Assembly: GCF_018812025.1 (NCBI RefSeq)
Contig: NC_063062.1
Span: forward strand, 40,454,340 to 40,518,339
DNA length: 64,000 nucleotides
Direction of reading: 5' to 3'
Source of the DNA: Megalobrama amblycephala
Lineage: Eukaryota; Chordata; Actinopteri; Cypriniformes; Xenocyprididae
A program made the position numbers and the translations under genes. Numbering within the stretch: the stretch's first letter is position 1; each line of letters opens with the position of its first letter. The notes below the pieces were generated by a model, which saw only the letters and a list, made by a program, of their open reading frames with translations, was not told where the DNA came from and did not search any database. Of this stretch, positions 45,541 through 58,461 are shown piece by piece.

Positions 45541-47397
45541 TCATTTTAATGCACAGTAATAAGTCGATCTTGATTCAGTGGAAAAGCAGAAATGGATGTT
45601 AATTGTTCCAGCAGTGCTTGATTTGATGTCATGATGGGCAGAATGAAGGGCAGTGAATCTCCTCGTGTGTTCAGTCAGCAGGGGAAGATGATACGGCTGG
45701 ACTGAATATCTGTCTTAAATTAGACTCTGTGACTTTGTGTTGGAGTTATCCATGCCACTGTGTAACCGTACGCTCACCCTGAATAGAACTCACAGACAGT
45801 GTGTGTGCTCTGCTGCCGCCATGTACAAACACACACACACACACACACAACCAAAAAAACACACACACACAGAGTTTTGGGGACTTTCCTTTGACTTCTA
45901 TTATATTTATACTGCGCTAATGATATTTTCTACCCCTAATCCTAAACCTAAACCTCATTTATATCGTAAAGACAAGCATTATACGTTTATTATCCCATAT
46001 GCAGGTGATTTATGATTTATTTTCCTTACATTCACATTGCTCCTGAAGTGCAGCTGAAGCGCGAGCGTCTGAAGACACACCCTGCATGACTGAGATAGCA
46101 TTCCTTTACAACACTGAGCGCTTGTTTTCCTCTTTCTGCTCTTTCTCAGTAAGTGTGATATGCAGAAAGGCAAATCGTGTTGTTTTTGTGTGCATCTCAG
46201 TGTGAAAGGAGAAAAACAGTGACGTCACAGATCATCAAAGTTCTCCAGAAATGCTCTGTTGTGAATGGAAAACATGTGACCAAACTACTTGGCATTTGTT
46301 TCAGTGTAGCTTACACATGTTTTAAAATCTACATGTTGTATTCTCATAAAAGTTTTTTTTGCAGCTGTATTTCCACATCTTTCAGAGTGGTTTTGAATGC
46401 TCTGTTAAGACGCAGGACATATGAATGTGGAAAACAGTTTTACTGATCACAAAAGGAAAACAATTTGTTTCTCATAACAACACTCATTATAGAGCCGGTG
46501 ATTGAATTGAGCTCGTCTGAGTGCTGCACTAATGCTCTCAAACTAAATCTGCGGCTGCTTCACTTCACAAGCTCTAATTCCATCACTATCGACGTCTCCA
46601 TTATCACCGTATGAGAGGAAGATCAGGAAACACTCAGCTTTTGTGACACTAATTAGAGTCTAATGTCTTGTGTTTGTGAAGCTTTTAGTGACGTCAAAGC
46701 CTTCACTCGTCACTCCACTTGACTAATGAGGGAGCGAGCGCTCCAAGACATCTGAAGTACTGTGAATGCTTACTTGATTAATCCTATTAATAATATTTTA
46801 ATTTATTTTATTATTTAATTAAATAACAATATTTTATATATTTGAGAGAAATAGCATCACACACCCGTTCAGTGCTCACGTACCCGCCGAGAACAGCTTT
46901 ATCTCGGTCAGTTCTTCTGGAATTTTCCGCTGGCTCTGATGTCTGTAGTGGTTACATTATAACATGACATATCATTCATTTTGGGTTGATCTAATGGACA
47001 ATCTTTGGTTTCATGAATCTATTACTTGTTCCAAATACTTTTGGCTGACTTTATATATTTATATAATTTTAATGCCGTGTCTGACTAATACTGACGACCT
47101 TGTGAATCGACGCCCCCAGGGCACAGCTCCCACCTTGTGGATAAACAAATTACTGCAAAAACAATTAAATGCGCATGTATGACCTGCGCGTACAAAGTAC
47201 GAAAATTAAAAAAATGCACGTACTCTTCTGATGGCGAAATTCGTGTCGCGCACTGACCCTCGTGTATGCGTATAAAGTGAAGTATACTTTAAGCTTTAGG
47301 CTAACTGTTAAACTGTAGAACCCAAACACTTCTAGATATTCTGAAGTTCATGTTCATTGTTTTTATTCAAGTTCCACTAAAACTGCTGCGATCTTAA
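45541..47397. other. Gene-free stretch with a CA microsatellite
   Basis: A (CA)n run of ~10 units at 45830-45849 and a second short one at 45858-45872 are followed by a repeat-like stretch (CCCTAATCCTAAACCTAAAC). No coding exon was found. Confidence 0.5.
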
Positions 47398-49492
47398 TTA
47401 GGGCTCAAAAGGGAGAAAGCCCTATTGTTTTTTTGTTTTTTTTACTTTCAGGCATTTTTGGGTCCCTTAACATTCTCAAAAACTCTTGAAACTTTGCACA
47501 CACGTAGGAATCATCAGCCATCAAGGCCGGGCACAAGTTGTCATGGGGGGCTCTGTGGCACACCCTTTTATATGGTTGTATTTGAGGGGCTCTGTAGTGC
47601 ACCTCTTTTCACCTACAGTATCCAAACTTCATTCAGTAATAGATCTCGTCGGGCCAAACAACTTTCGCACTCTAAGTCATACGCCAGCCCAACAGGAAAT
47701 CGACTATTTAGGGTTGTTTGAAAAACACATGCTCTGGAATTTGATATACTCCTCCTAGGGGATTCATCCGATCACCACCAAACTCGGTCAGCATGAAATC
47801 AAGACATTGAGGATGTAAAATTGTGAGCAGATTTTTGATAACAGTTTGGCCGTGGTGAGGCAATGAATTTATGTTGAAAAAAGGGCAACAGGAAGTGTGT
47901 TATAACTTCTGCATACATTAACTGATTTTGATGAAACTTCACTGTAGGAGGCTGATCACACAGATGTGACTATTGTGAGTCAAAGTCATAGCGCCACCAA
48001 CTGGCAGCAGGAAGTGTATTACTTTCAAAATGCTTTGAAATCGCCCTCTAATTTTTACCCGATTTGCTTCAGTCTTCGTCAGAATAATGTCAAGACACCG
48101 CAGATGCAGACATGTGAAAGGATTCTTGATATCTTGAATACTGTTGTCATGGCAATGCATTAAACTTTAATATTCTTTATGGGGGGGTTTGAGGCACTTA
48201 ACATGCTTCAAATTGCACGAAACTTGACACACGTCAAAGTTGTCAACCAGCAGACGTGGGCAAAGCCTTAGAAATGGGTGTGGAGGAGGAGCTCTATAGC
48301 GCCACCTTTTGTCTAAAGTTGGGGGTTAGTTTTACCTACAGTCACCAAACTCAGTGCATATATTGGTCTCATTAAGCCGGACAACTTTCTAATTTACAAT
48401 CATTAGCTCCGACCAACAAGAAGTCAACTTTTAACTACTGCTCTCAATTTTTAACTACTGCTGCAAAGGTCATCATACAATTCACACCAAACTTTTCCAA
48501 CATGGAGTCAAGACATTAAGAATGCTAAACTGCAGACGGATATTGGATATCTCAAATGGTTTGGCCGTGGCGAGGCAACATATTTATGACAAAAAGAGGG
48601 AAACAGGAAGTGTGTTATAACTTCTGCAAACATTGACTGCTTTTGATTAAACTTCAGCTGTGTACTCATTGTAGGATGCTGAACACATGGATGTGACTAT
48701 TGTGAGTCAAAGTAATAGTGCCACCAACTGGCAGCAGGAAGTGTGTCACTTTCAAAATGCGTTGAAATTGCCCTCTTATTCGCTTCAAACTTCATCAGAA
48801 TAATGTCAAGACATGGCAAATGTAGACATGTGAAAGGATTCTTGATATCTTAAATACAGTTGCCATGGCAACAAGTCAAACTTTCATAATATTTTTGAGG
48901 CTCTTAGCATGCTTCAAATTGCATGAAAATCGACACACACGTCAAAGTTGACGGCCAGTAGACATGGGCAAAGCCTTAGAAATTGGCGGGGAGGAGGGGC
49001 TCTATAGCGCCACCTTTTGACAAAAGTTGGGGGTTAGTCTTACCTACAGTCATCAAACTCGGTACATATATTGTTCTCACTTTCTATTTTACAGTCATTA
49101 GCTCCGACCAACAGGAAGTCAGATATTTTGGTTTGAATGTGGATTTTTTTGAATAATCAGGCTCTGATTTTTTTAAGCGCTCCTCATAGGAGATTCATGC
49201 AATCACCACCAAACTCAGTCAACATGAAACAAAGTCACTGAAGATGCTAAATTGCGAACGATTATAGAAGACCTCGAACAGCGTTGCCATGGCGAGGGAT
49301 TAAAGTAATGACAAAAAAAAGGGATTACAGGAAGTGTCTCATATCATGTAAAATCATTGTTTGATTTAAATTAAATTAAGATGGTATGTTGCCCGCCATG
49401 CACAGGTATCCTTAAGCAGCCGGGGTGGTGGTGGTGGTGGTGGTGGTGCCAGGGCTTGGGCCCCTCATCGCTGCTTGAAGCTATATTGTAAC
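47398..49492. repeat. Long repeat of ~0.7-kb degenerate units
   Basis: Starts TTAGGGCTCAAAAGGGAGAAAG (read in parts) and ends CTCATCGCTGCTTGAAGCTATATT. The block AACATGCTTCAAATTGCACG at about 48199 recurs at about 48905 (GCATGCTTCAAATTGCATG), and a weaker form lies near 47470, giving a period near 700-730 bp. CAACTGGCAGCAGGAAGTGT also recurs at 47998 and 48725. Non-coding. Confidence 0.6.
49424..49448. repeat. (GGT)n microsatellite
   Basis: Seven to eight GGT units. Confidence 0.9.
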
Positions 49493-50103
49493 TTGTAGCC
49501 TAAAGAAAAAACTATTACATTAGAAAACTGCAAAACAGTTGCAAATGATAGTGCTTTGGCCTGTATTCGCCAGCTCGAGTCTAACACATCAGCTGGTATT
49601 AAGTGATTTAACCATCACAACAGTCGCTTCCTGCTCTCCATTTAGTTCACCACAGCTCCTGCACACACTTTCAATGATAATGGCCTCGACCGCAGCCCTG
49701 TCTTTCTGACCACAGCTTTGCATGTATTATTAATGCCTGTGAAATGTCAGCCATGAAAGCGTTTATTGTGGGCAGAGTGAAAGGCTTCTTCTCTCTGTTC
49801 GGATGTTCAGCGGATCTCCACAATCATGTCGCTGTGAGGAGCGGCCAGTTCAAACCCAGAAGAACAGAGCCGGACAGATCCAGACTGACCCGAGAACTGC
49901 TGCGGGAATAAAGTGCCTCTTTTGTGCTGCTTCTGTCAGGACTGCATTAGCTGCGGCTTCCCTGTTATTATAGAAGTGAAGGTCATCGCATTCACCAATT
50001 AATGCAATTACAAAATCAAACAAATGAATTGGACAGAGTGAGTATGTTTTAATTCTGCTGAACTAAAGCATGTATCTTGCGTGCAACTTTCTGTAGACAT
50101 TCA

Positions 50104-50139
<36 letters not shown>

Positions 50140-51274
50140 ACACGTGTTGCTTCAACATCTGAAAGATGTTCATGAAGAGTTTTACTCAGTGTAAATGTGG
50201 TAAACAGCTCATGAAGAGACAGAAATATGGTTCAATATAAAAACCAGAGATCATTCTCGCAGTAAATGAATCAGTCTGTTTCCTCTCAGTGCCCATATTT
50301 CACATCCACAGCTCATTTGTTTTAATGCTGCTGCCCTCTAGTGGTGTGACGCTGATCATACACTGGTGGCGTATTTATCTCTACTATTTGTCATCTTTTG
50401 GCATAATGATTTTTGACAGGAGCCAACACTGAGCTGTGTGTATAACTCTGCTGTCAGTCAATGCAATCACTTCATAAAACACTCAATACATCTGGAAAAA
50501 GCCTCGAACACTCCTCCTCTCCACCACTAGGTGGATCCACTGCTCCAGCAATCAAAGACATGACATGCTCAAATTATTCACTCTGGAAATATTGTCTTTT
50601 CATATTTCTAATCTCTGAAGGAGTCTTTTAGTTTGACAGACAGAATTCACAAGAGTCCCAGTCTTGTGTGAATTTATTCTTTGCTTCTTCTTCTTTTTCA
50701 TCAATTGTTAATTAAATTTGTACTAATGCAGTTCTTCCCTTCTATGGTAAACTATGATGACATCCCTCTACAGTATCATTGAGGGTCAGTATTAGGAAAT
50801 GGCCTGATGGGATACATTTTACGTCTCTTTATCAGAAAATATTCATTGATGTATTTGTGATAGTTGGATTTTTTTTTTTCCTCTAACAAAATTCCTCATC
50901 TTTCAAAATATTAAATGAAAAGTTTAATTTGCTGAAGCATTTGTTGAGTTTCCTTTAAAAAACATGAATTTCAGATCATGCTTGAAGGGTTTCTTTACTG
51001 AGTCTCACAACATTAAAATAAAGATTAATGCTGCTGTTGTATAGTAGAGAATATCCTGAAGCACTTTCGGGAAAATACCCTGAATTTTCCTATCGGAGCC
51101 CAGAGAATGATTCAGAACCAGGCAGGAAATCTATAGCAGCAATACACACAATTAATGAGTCCGGCTGAGCCAGCAGATCCATTACATTCAGAGTCACTGT
51201 ACAGCTGCTGAACCTCGTGACTGACATCATGTGATTCACTGATTCACTGAGTCACTGATGCTGCATTGATCCAC

Positions 51275-51278
<4 letters not shown>
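49493..51278. other. Gene-free stretch
   Basis: A (CA)n run lies at 50106-50137. Otherwise complex sequence without exon models or repeat termini. Confidence 0.5.
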
Positions 51279-51314
<36 letters not shown>

Positions 51315-51330
51315 CACACACACACACACT
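51279..51330. repeat. (CA)n microsatellite
   Basis: About 25 units with one GC interruption. Confidence 0.95.
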
Positions 51331-51439
51331 CACGCACACACTCATACACAAAATATTTGTATTTATTATAAATTATTAATTCATTCATTCATTATTGTCT
51401 TATCATTGTAATTATTTAACAATAAAAACAAAACATTTT

Positions 51440-51810
51440 TACTATTTATTTTTATTATGCCTACAGAAAAGAAACACTATAATTCAAACATAAATAACTA
51501 ACAAAATAAATATTATTATAATTATAATTATATAATAAAAGTAAAATATTATTATTTATTTTTACATTCCCTACAGGAAAGACATTATAATTCAAACATA
51601 CAGTACATAAATAAATAAATATTATTATCATCATTATAATGATAACAGTAAAAAAAAAAATATATATATATATATATGATTTATTTTTACAATCTCTACA
51701 GAAAATACATGATAAATTTAAAAATATATAAATAAATAATATTCTTATTATGATGACATAACAATAATAAAAAAAAAATATTATTTATTTTACAATCCCA
51801 ACAGAAATGG
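51440..51810. repeat. AT-rich minisatellite, ~100-bp units
   Basis: Four degenerate copies share a TTATTTTTAC..TC(C/T)CTACAGAAA core followed by ATAAATAAATATTATT. Confidence 0.65.
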
Positions 51811-52979
51811 TATGATATAACTTATAACTTTTACAATCACATTTCTCAGTACTTGGGTCATTTTTCCAGAACTCTTCACACAGTGAGCGCAGCATCAGTC
51901 TCTGTGGGATAAACTCCGGATCGTTTATCACTGCTTTGGCACAAAATGCATTCATTGACGACATCTTTCAAATTACATTAAATCTTTTCTCACTTCAAGA
52001 CAACAAACTTACACACTGTTTCCAAACCTCTTAAACTTAAGTTCAAAACAATAACATCATACAAAACTGAATAAGACAAAAATATGTTACATTTCTACAG
52101 TAATATTACAATGAAATATATTCTGAATCTAAAAAATCATATACTATTAAAGCAATTAGATGAAACTGAACACAAGCATAGCCTTCATTATCATCCATAC
52201 AAAGGGAAAAATTCTGAATAATTTTGTTCTGTAATGTAAACATGGATAATGTAACATAAACTGCAGTGAATTATAAGCAGTAGAGAGTGTTATTCTTATT
52301 TTAAAACACTGTATAATGCTACCTGATGTCGTGTTTTTAGATCTGTGTTCTGTGAGTGACAAAGCGTGTTGATTTGAGACATGAATGAAGTGTTTTGGTA
52401 GTTTCAGTGCATATATGAATGTGAAATGAACTGCTGTCCTGAGATGAAAACTGTGTGAAGAGTTTGGAAAAAGTGACCTAAGTATTGAGAAATGTGTCCT
52501 AGTGATTGTGAAAAACTGTAAACAAATAAATAAATATTTCTCATCATTATATATAAGCAGAAATAATGTTTATTCAGCAGCTCTGTGTCTCAATGACAGC
52601 GTCTCCTGAATGAGAGTGATTAAGAGTTCTGTGAAGGTGTGACGAGCTCGTTACTGAAGACCATCTGAAGCTCAATCCACAATCACTGGAACAACAGACG
52701 CTGTGTGTGACGACGCTTCAAAGAGATCCAGCTGATAAACACTGAATCTCCAGCGTAATCGCGTTTGTGTCTGCTGTCTGAGTCCCTGAACCCAGCAGAT
52801 CTGATCCAGTGTGTGAAGACTGATGACTGACCAGTGTTTATGGTTCTGACCGCCGGCCAGTCGATAATTAATACGGTCTGACCATCAGATTGATTTCAAA
52901 CGCCTGATCCGATCTCTGACGCTCTGATGTTTGTCGGCGGATCATCTCTACATATGACGACCAGAGAAACTGATTTTAA
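51811..52979. other. Gene-free stretch, nothing recognised
   Basis: No exon model or repeat ends could be supported. Confidence 0.45.
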
Positions 52980-53851
52980 AGGATTAGTTCACTTCAGAAT
53001 TAACATTTCCTGATAATTTACTCTCCTCCATGTCATCCAAGATGTTCATGTCTTTCTTTCTTCAGTGGAAAAGAAATGAAGGTTTTTGAGGAAAACATTC
53101 CAGGATTTTTCTCCATATAGTGGACTTCACTGGGGTTCAACGGGTTGAAGGTCCAAATGTCAGTTTCAGTGCAGCTTCAAAGAGCTCTACATGATCCCAG
53201 ACGAGGAATAAGAGTCTTATCTAGAGAAACCATCACTCATTTTCTAAAAAAAATAAACATTTATACACTTTTTAACCAAAAATGCTCGTCTTGCACTGCT
53301 CTGTGATGCTCCACGCATGACGTAATCATGTTGGAAAGATCACGTGTGACATAGAGCGAAAAACTCCATCTCATTTTCTCCTCCAACTTCAAAATCATCC
53401 GACATTGTTGTTTTACCATTTTTTGTAAAGTGTGTTTGACTTAGTCTTTGAGGTTCGCTTTGTAAACACTTGATCTGTACTTCCGCCTACGTCACGCGTG
53501 ACCTTTCCAACATGATTACGTCATGCGTGGAGCATCACAGAGCAGTGCAAGACGAGCATTTGTGGTTAAAAAGTATATAAATGTTTATTTTTTTTAGAAA
53601 ATGAGCAATGGTTTCTCTAGATGAGACTCTTATTCCTCGTCTGGGATCATGTAGAGCTCTTTGAAGCTGCACTGAAACTGACATTTGGACCTTCAACCCG
53701 TTGAACCCCAGTGAAGTCCACTATATGGAGAAAAATCCTGGAATGTTTTCCTTCATTTCTTTTCCACTGAAGAAAGAAAGACATGAACATCTTGAATGAC
53801 ATGGGTGTGAGTAAATTATCAGGAAATTTGAATTCTGAAGTCAACTAATCC
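52980..53851. mobile_element. TTAA-bounded foldback element with very long inverted arms
   Basis: TTAA at 52976-52979 and 53852-53855. The left arm, from AGGATTAGTTCACTTCAG, is mirrored by the right arm ending CTGAAGTCAACTAATCCT. Complementarity extends for about 350 bp on each side, leaving a short loop near 53390-53480. It is the same family as the 27364-27888 element in the p2ry1 intron. Non-coding. Confidence 0.8.
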
Positions 53852-53855
53852 TTAA

Positions 53856-54609
53856 AAGTGTTTTCATGTAAACGGTCTGATCATGTGCTAAAGGGTGTTT
53901 CTGCAAACATTCATCCGTATAAACATCTGATGGACGGGAAACTGAATGTTTGTCATCGTTTACTAAAGTCTCTCCAAACCTGTCAGACTTTCTGTGTTCA
54001 GCAGATATTCTGAAGATCTGACTTTATCTGCACAAAACAACACTGAGACATTTCTCAAAATATCTTCTTTTGCGTTCGACAGAAGAACGAAACTCAACGA
54101 CAGTTTCTGGTCCTGGCGACTGCAGCCGGATAAGGAAACCGCGGGACGTTGTGTCACTCATCTAACAGGTCAGGCCACATCATTCCTGCATGATAAAGGA
54201 GACACACCTCAGAGAGCAGCATCACCTTTGCTCTGTTCTTCACACACAGGAAATGAGTCAGTCTTCTTCAGCCACTGCTGCTATTTATAGTCCGAATCAC
54301 ATCAGCACTGACAGCAGCAGTGTTTGGGAATCATCCGAGCGTCAATTTAAGGGAATATCCGAGCTTTCCATGTGATGTGAACATGTTGAAACAACCCTGT
54401 CCGGTCTTTAGAAACGCTGTTCTGGTCTAAGACTGTGGAAACTTTGTGATTGTTGAGCAATTTTGCTCCTTACTCAGAGTTTCTTCTATTAGCTGTTTAG
54501 TTTCACTTCAGTCATAATCCTGATGGAGTCAGGAGTTTCCTTACGAAAGAACTAAGCTGAACTTTGATGTTTTGAGACTTTCAGTTACACACACTGACGC
54601 CAACAACAA
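53856..54609. other. Gene-free stretch, nothing recognised
   Basis: Short frames only (up to 98 codons), with no domains or splice context. Confidence 0.45.
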
Positions 54610-54897
54610 TGTTTTAAGAACGCTAACTTCTGTTACACTATTATTTCTGAACGTACTCTTAATATATTAAAAACATTTTTGCTTGATTACGTGAACATTA
54701 AGGAAACATCATCATTCTTCAAACGTTATGGGAGCGTTACTTTCGAATGTTCTCTGAACAAGGAGTAACGTTTAAAAGACGTTAGATGAATGTCCAACTA
54801 AAACGTTTCAGAAACGTTGAACAAACGTTCTATTAACGTTACTGGAAGAACGTTTGATCGTAACTTAGAGAGAACCTTGCCAGAACGTTCTGAGATC
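54610..54897. mobile_element. AACGTT-rich MITE, copy 4
   Basis: Contains GTTACTGGAAGAACGTTTGA and GAATGTCCAACTAAAACG as in the other copies. Confidence 0.6.
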
Positions 54898-55008
54898 AAA
54901 GTGTGAAAGTTGTTCAAGGAACGTTTATCGCAGATCTTGATCATGAATCCAGAACTGATGAGTTGAGTTAAAGTGATGTCATGAAGTGCTTTATGAGGAT
55001 TTCCTGTT

Positions 55009-55011
<3 letters not shown>

Positions 55012-55058
<47 letters not shown>
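55012..55058. repeat. (AC)n microsatellite
   Basis: About 23 uninterrupted AC units. Confidence 0.95.
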
Positions 55059-55060
<2 letters not shown>

Positions 55061-55599
55061 CTCAGGCCATCAGGTGATGTTTATATGAGTGCAGCATAAC
55101 TCTCATATTATCTCAGATTTATTAACGAGCGACTGAACTGTTTCGAAACATTATATAACATGAGTTTACCATAAATCTGACACGGTTTCTCCTCTGGCCG
55201 GAGTCGAGCGTGACTCACTTTTTACCAGCTAGGCGTGGTACAGACAACAACAACACTCTACAGGCACAGTTCAGCCAGAAATGAATTCATGAATTAATCA
55301 ATTCTTTCACAGAACATTAAATGAGCCGCTTTCAATTTTGAAAAAAAGAGGCAGAGGATTGAATTGTGACTCTTCATGTCAAGCCTAAAACGGGTTAAAG
55401 TGAACACTAAATCCCTGTGAAGTGTCACGAGTCTCAGAGGTCATACGATAACTGAATTATTTCTCAAAGTTTGTGCACCAACCAGTTAATTCAGTTAATT
55501 CAGTCATGTACAATAACTCTGACCACACGGATCTGCTTCATTTGCTTCATTACTGATTCATTTTGCAACAATCCTGTTTATTAATGTGGATCTGTATCC

Positions 55600-57430
55600 T
55601 CATAATTTTGACTTTTCATATCATAATCACAATGCATGTCATAATTAAAACTTTATATTTAATAATTTCAGCATTTTTATCTCATAATTAATTATGTATG
55701 TCATAATTTGGACTTTTTATGTCATAATATAGACTTTTTAATGTGATAATTGACTTTTTAAGTCGTAATTTTGACTTTCATGTCATAATTACAACTTTCC
55801 ATTTAATAATTTCAACTTTTTATCTCTAATTAATTATGTATGTCACAATTTGACTTTCTATGTCTTAATTACAACTTTATATTTAATAATTTTGACTTTT
55901 CATATCTTAATTATAATGTAGTATGTCATAATTTAGACTTTTTAATGTGATAATTGACTAAGTCCATTTTGATAATAATTTTGACTTTTTATCTCATATT
56001 TAAGTGTGTATATAATAATATGGACTTTTTATATGATTTTTTAAGGACTCATTTTACATTCATCTCATAAATATGACTTAGTATGTCATAATTTCAACTT
56101 TTCATATCATTACAATGCATGTCATATTTACAACTTTCCATTTAGTAATTTCAACTTTTTATCTCTAATTAATTATGTATGTCATAATTTGACTTTCTGT
56201 CATAATTACAACTTTCTATTTAATAATTTTGACTTTTTATCTCATAATTAATTATGTATGTCATATTTGGACTTTTTATGTCATGATTTGGACTTTTTAA
56301 TGTGATAATTGACTTTTTAAGTCGTAATTTTGACTTTCATGTCATAATTACAACTTTCCATTTAATAATTTCGACTTTTTATATCTTAATTATAATGTAG
56401 TATGTCATAATTTAGACTTTTTAATGTGATAATTGACTTTAAGTCCATTTTGATAATAATTTTAACTTTTTATCTCATATTTAAGTGTGTATATAATAAT
56501 ATGGACTTTTTATATGATTTTTTTAAGGACTCATTTTACATTCATCTCATAAATATGACTTAGTATGTCATAATTTCAACTTTTCATATCATTACAATGC
56601 ATGTCATATTTACAACTTTCCATTTAATAATTTCAACTTTTTATCTCTAATTAATTATGTATGTCATAATTTGACTTTCTGTCATAATTACAACTTTCTA
56701 TTTAATAATTTTGACTTTTTATCTCATAATTAATTATGTATGTCATATTTGGACTTTTTATGTCATGATTTGGACTTTTTAATGTGATAATTGACTTTTT
56801 AAGTCGTAATTTTGACTTTCATGTCATAATTACAACTTTCCATTTAATAATTTCAACTTTTCATATCTTAATTATAATGTAGTATGTCATAATTTAGACT
56901 TTTTAATGTGATAATTGACTTTAAGTCCATTTTGATAATAATTTTAACTTTTTATCTCATATTTAAGTGTGTATATAATAATATGGACTTTTTATATGAT
57001 TTTTTTAAGGACTCATTTTACATTCATCTCATAAATATGACTTAGTATGTCATAATTTCAACTTTTCATATCATTACAATGCATGTCATATTTACAACTT
57101 TCCATTTAATAATTTCAACTTTTTATCTCTAATTAATTATGTATGTCATAATTTGACTTTCTGTCATAATTACAACTTTATATTTAATAATTTCAACTTT
57201 TTATCTCCTAATTAATTATGTAGGCTACGTCATATTTGGACTTTTTAAGTCACACTTTTGACTTTCATGTCATAATTACAACTTTCTATTTAATAATTTT
57301 GACTTTTTATCTCATATTTAAGTGTGTATATAATAATATGGAATTTTATGTCATAATTAGGATTTTTTTTAAGAACTCATTTTAGTTTCATCTCATAAAT
57401 ATAACTTCGTATGTCATAATTTCGAATTAT
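55600..57430. repeat. Satellite-like array upstream of rap2b, 482-bp higher-order period
   Basis: Built of degenerate ~20-24 bp units of the type TATGTCATAATTTGACTTT. A higher-order unit is visible: AAGGACTCATTTTACATTC occurs at 56043, 56525 and 57007, exactly 482 apart, with a shortened variant at 57372. It ends at a T run just before the rap2b CpG region. Confidence 0.85.
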
Positions 57431-57529
57431 TATTTACAAAAGCATGATTTTTTTTTTTTTTTTTTTTTTTTTTCTAATGTGGCAGACATGGAAATTCCAT
57501 AATAGAAATAAATGTGACTCAACAACAGA

Positions 57530-57909
57530 GTTCTCGCGTGCGTGACTGCGCCTTTAAGAAACGCGACGTCGGTGACGTGAGCTCGTGACGCGCTGTGCAC
57601 GGTGGGCAGGAAGAGTGCGCGCGTGTGAGCTGTACAGAGGCGCATTGATCGCTCGCGGAGCACAGACGCGGAACACGCTCCAGCACGATGCGCTTCTGAC
57701 GCGGAATCGAGTCCATTCTCACCGCAGAACTCGCGTCGAGCAGCAGCAGCGGCGGCCGCGCCCGAACGCGCAGAACGGGCTGGATTCAGCGGATTGAGCA
57801 CAGCAGGGCGGCTCAAAGCGGGTGCACGCGGCGCGTTTCAGAAGAGAGAGAGAGAGAGAGCGCGCACGCACGCACGCGCGAGAGAGACACTGCCCGTGCT
57901 TCAGGAGCC
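57530..57909 (+). promoter_or_regulatory. rap2b: CpG-rich promoter and 5' UTR of rap2b
   Basis: A sharp switch from AT-rich satellite to CpG-dense sequence. A cluster of ATF/CREB-like sites (GACGTC, TGACGTGA, GTGACGCG) lies at 57563-57591. No TATA box is seen near it. A GA and GCAC-rich run precedes the start codon. The first base of the transcript is not determinable. Confidence 0.6.
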
Positions 57910-58461
57910 ATGAGAGAATACAAAGTGGTCGTGTTGGGATCCGGCGGCGTGGGAAAATCGGCTTTGACCGTGCAGTTCGTCACCGGGTCCTTCATCGAGA
58001 AGTACGACCCGACGATAGAGGACTTCTACCGCAAGGAGATCGAGGTGGACTCGTCGCCGTCGGTGCTGGAGATCCTGGACACGGCGGGCACCGAGCAGTT
58101 CGCCTCCATGCGCGATCTGTACATCAAGAACGGCCAGGGCTTCATCCTCGTCTACAGTCTGGTCAACCAGCAGAGCTTCCAGGACATCAAGCCCATGCGG
58201 GACCAGATCATCCGCGTCAAGCGCTACGAGCGGGTGCCGATGATCCTGGTGGGGAATAAGGTGGATCTGGAGGGCGAGCGGGAAGTCTCTTCCGGGGAGG
58301 GAAAAGCCCTGGCGGACGACTGGAACTGCCCGTTCATGGAAACTTCAGCCAAAAATAAAGGATCGGTGGACGAACTGTTCGCGGAGATCGTCCGGCAGAT
58401 GAACTACGCCTCGGCGCCGAACGGAGACGATCAGTGCTGCGCGTCCTGCGCGATCCTTTAG
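57910..58461 (+). CDS. rap2b: Ras-related small GTPase Rap-2b
   Basis: An intact intronless 183-codon frame, the same length and structure as mammalian RAP2B. Rap2 proteins cycle between GDP and GTP at membranes and act through MINK/TNIK/MAP4K4 kinases and PLC-epsilon. All G boxes are present: GSGGVGKS (P-loop, residues 10-17), YDPTIEDF effector loop with Phe39 (the Rap2 mark; Rap1 has Ser), DTAGTEQ with Thr61 (Rap, where Ras has Gln), NKVD and TSAK. The tail CCASCAIL has the CaaX box CAIL, whose Leu predicts geranylgeranylation, and an upstream CC pair, the expected palmitoylation site. The tail [10 protein letters not shown] fits Rap2b rather than 2a or 2c. The ATG lies in a GAGCC-ATG context and no upstream in-frame ATG is better. 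Confidence 0.96.
   Translation: MREYKVVVLGSGGVGKSALTVQFVTGSFIEKYDPTIEDFYRKEIEVDSSPSVLEILDTAGTEQFASMRDLYIKNGQGFILVYSLVNQQSFQDIKPMRDQIIRVKRYERVPMILVGNKVDLEGEREVSSGEGKALADDWNCPFMETSAKNKGSVDELFAEIVRQMNYASAPNGDDQCCASCAIL

Noticed and set aside
57822..58259. 145-codon frame overlapping rap2b in another phase
   Set aside because: Arises from the GC-rich rap2b exon; low-complexity Arg/His/Gly content.
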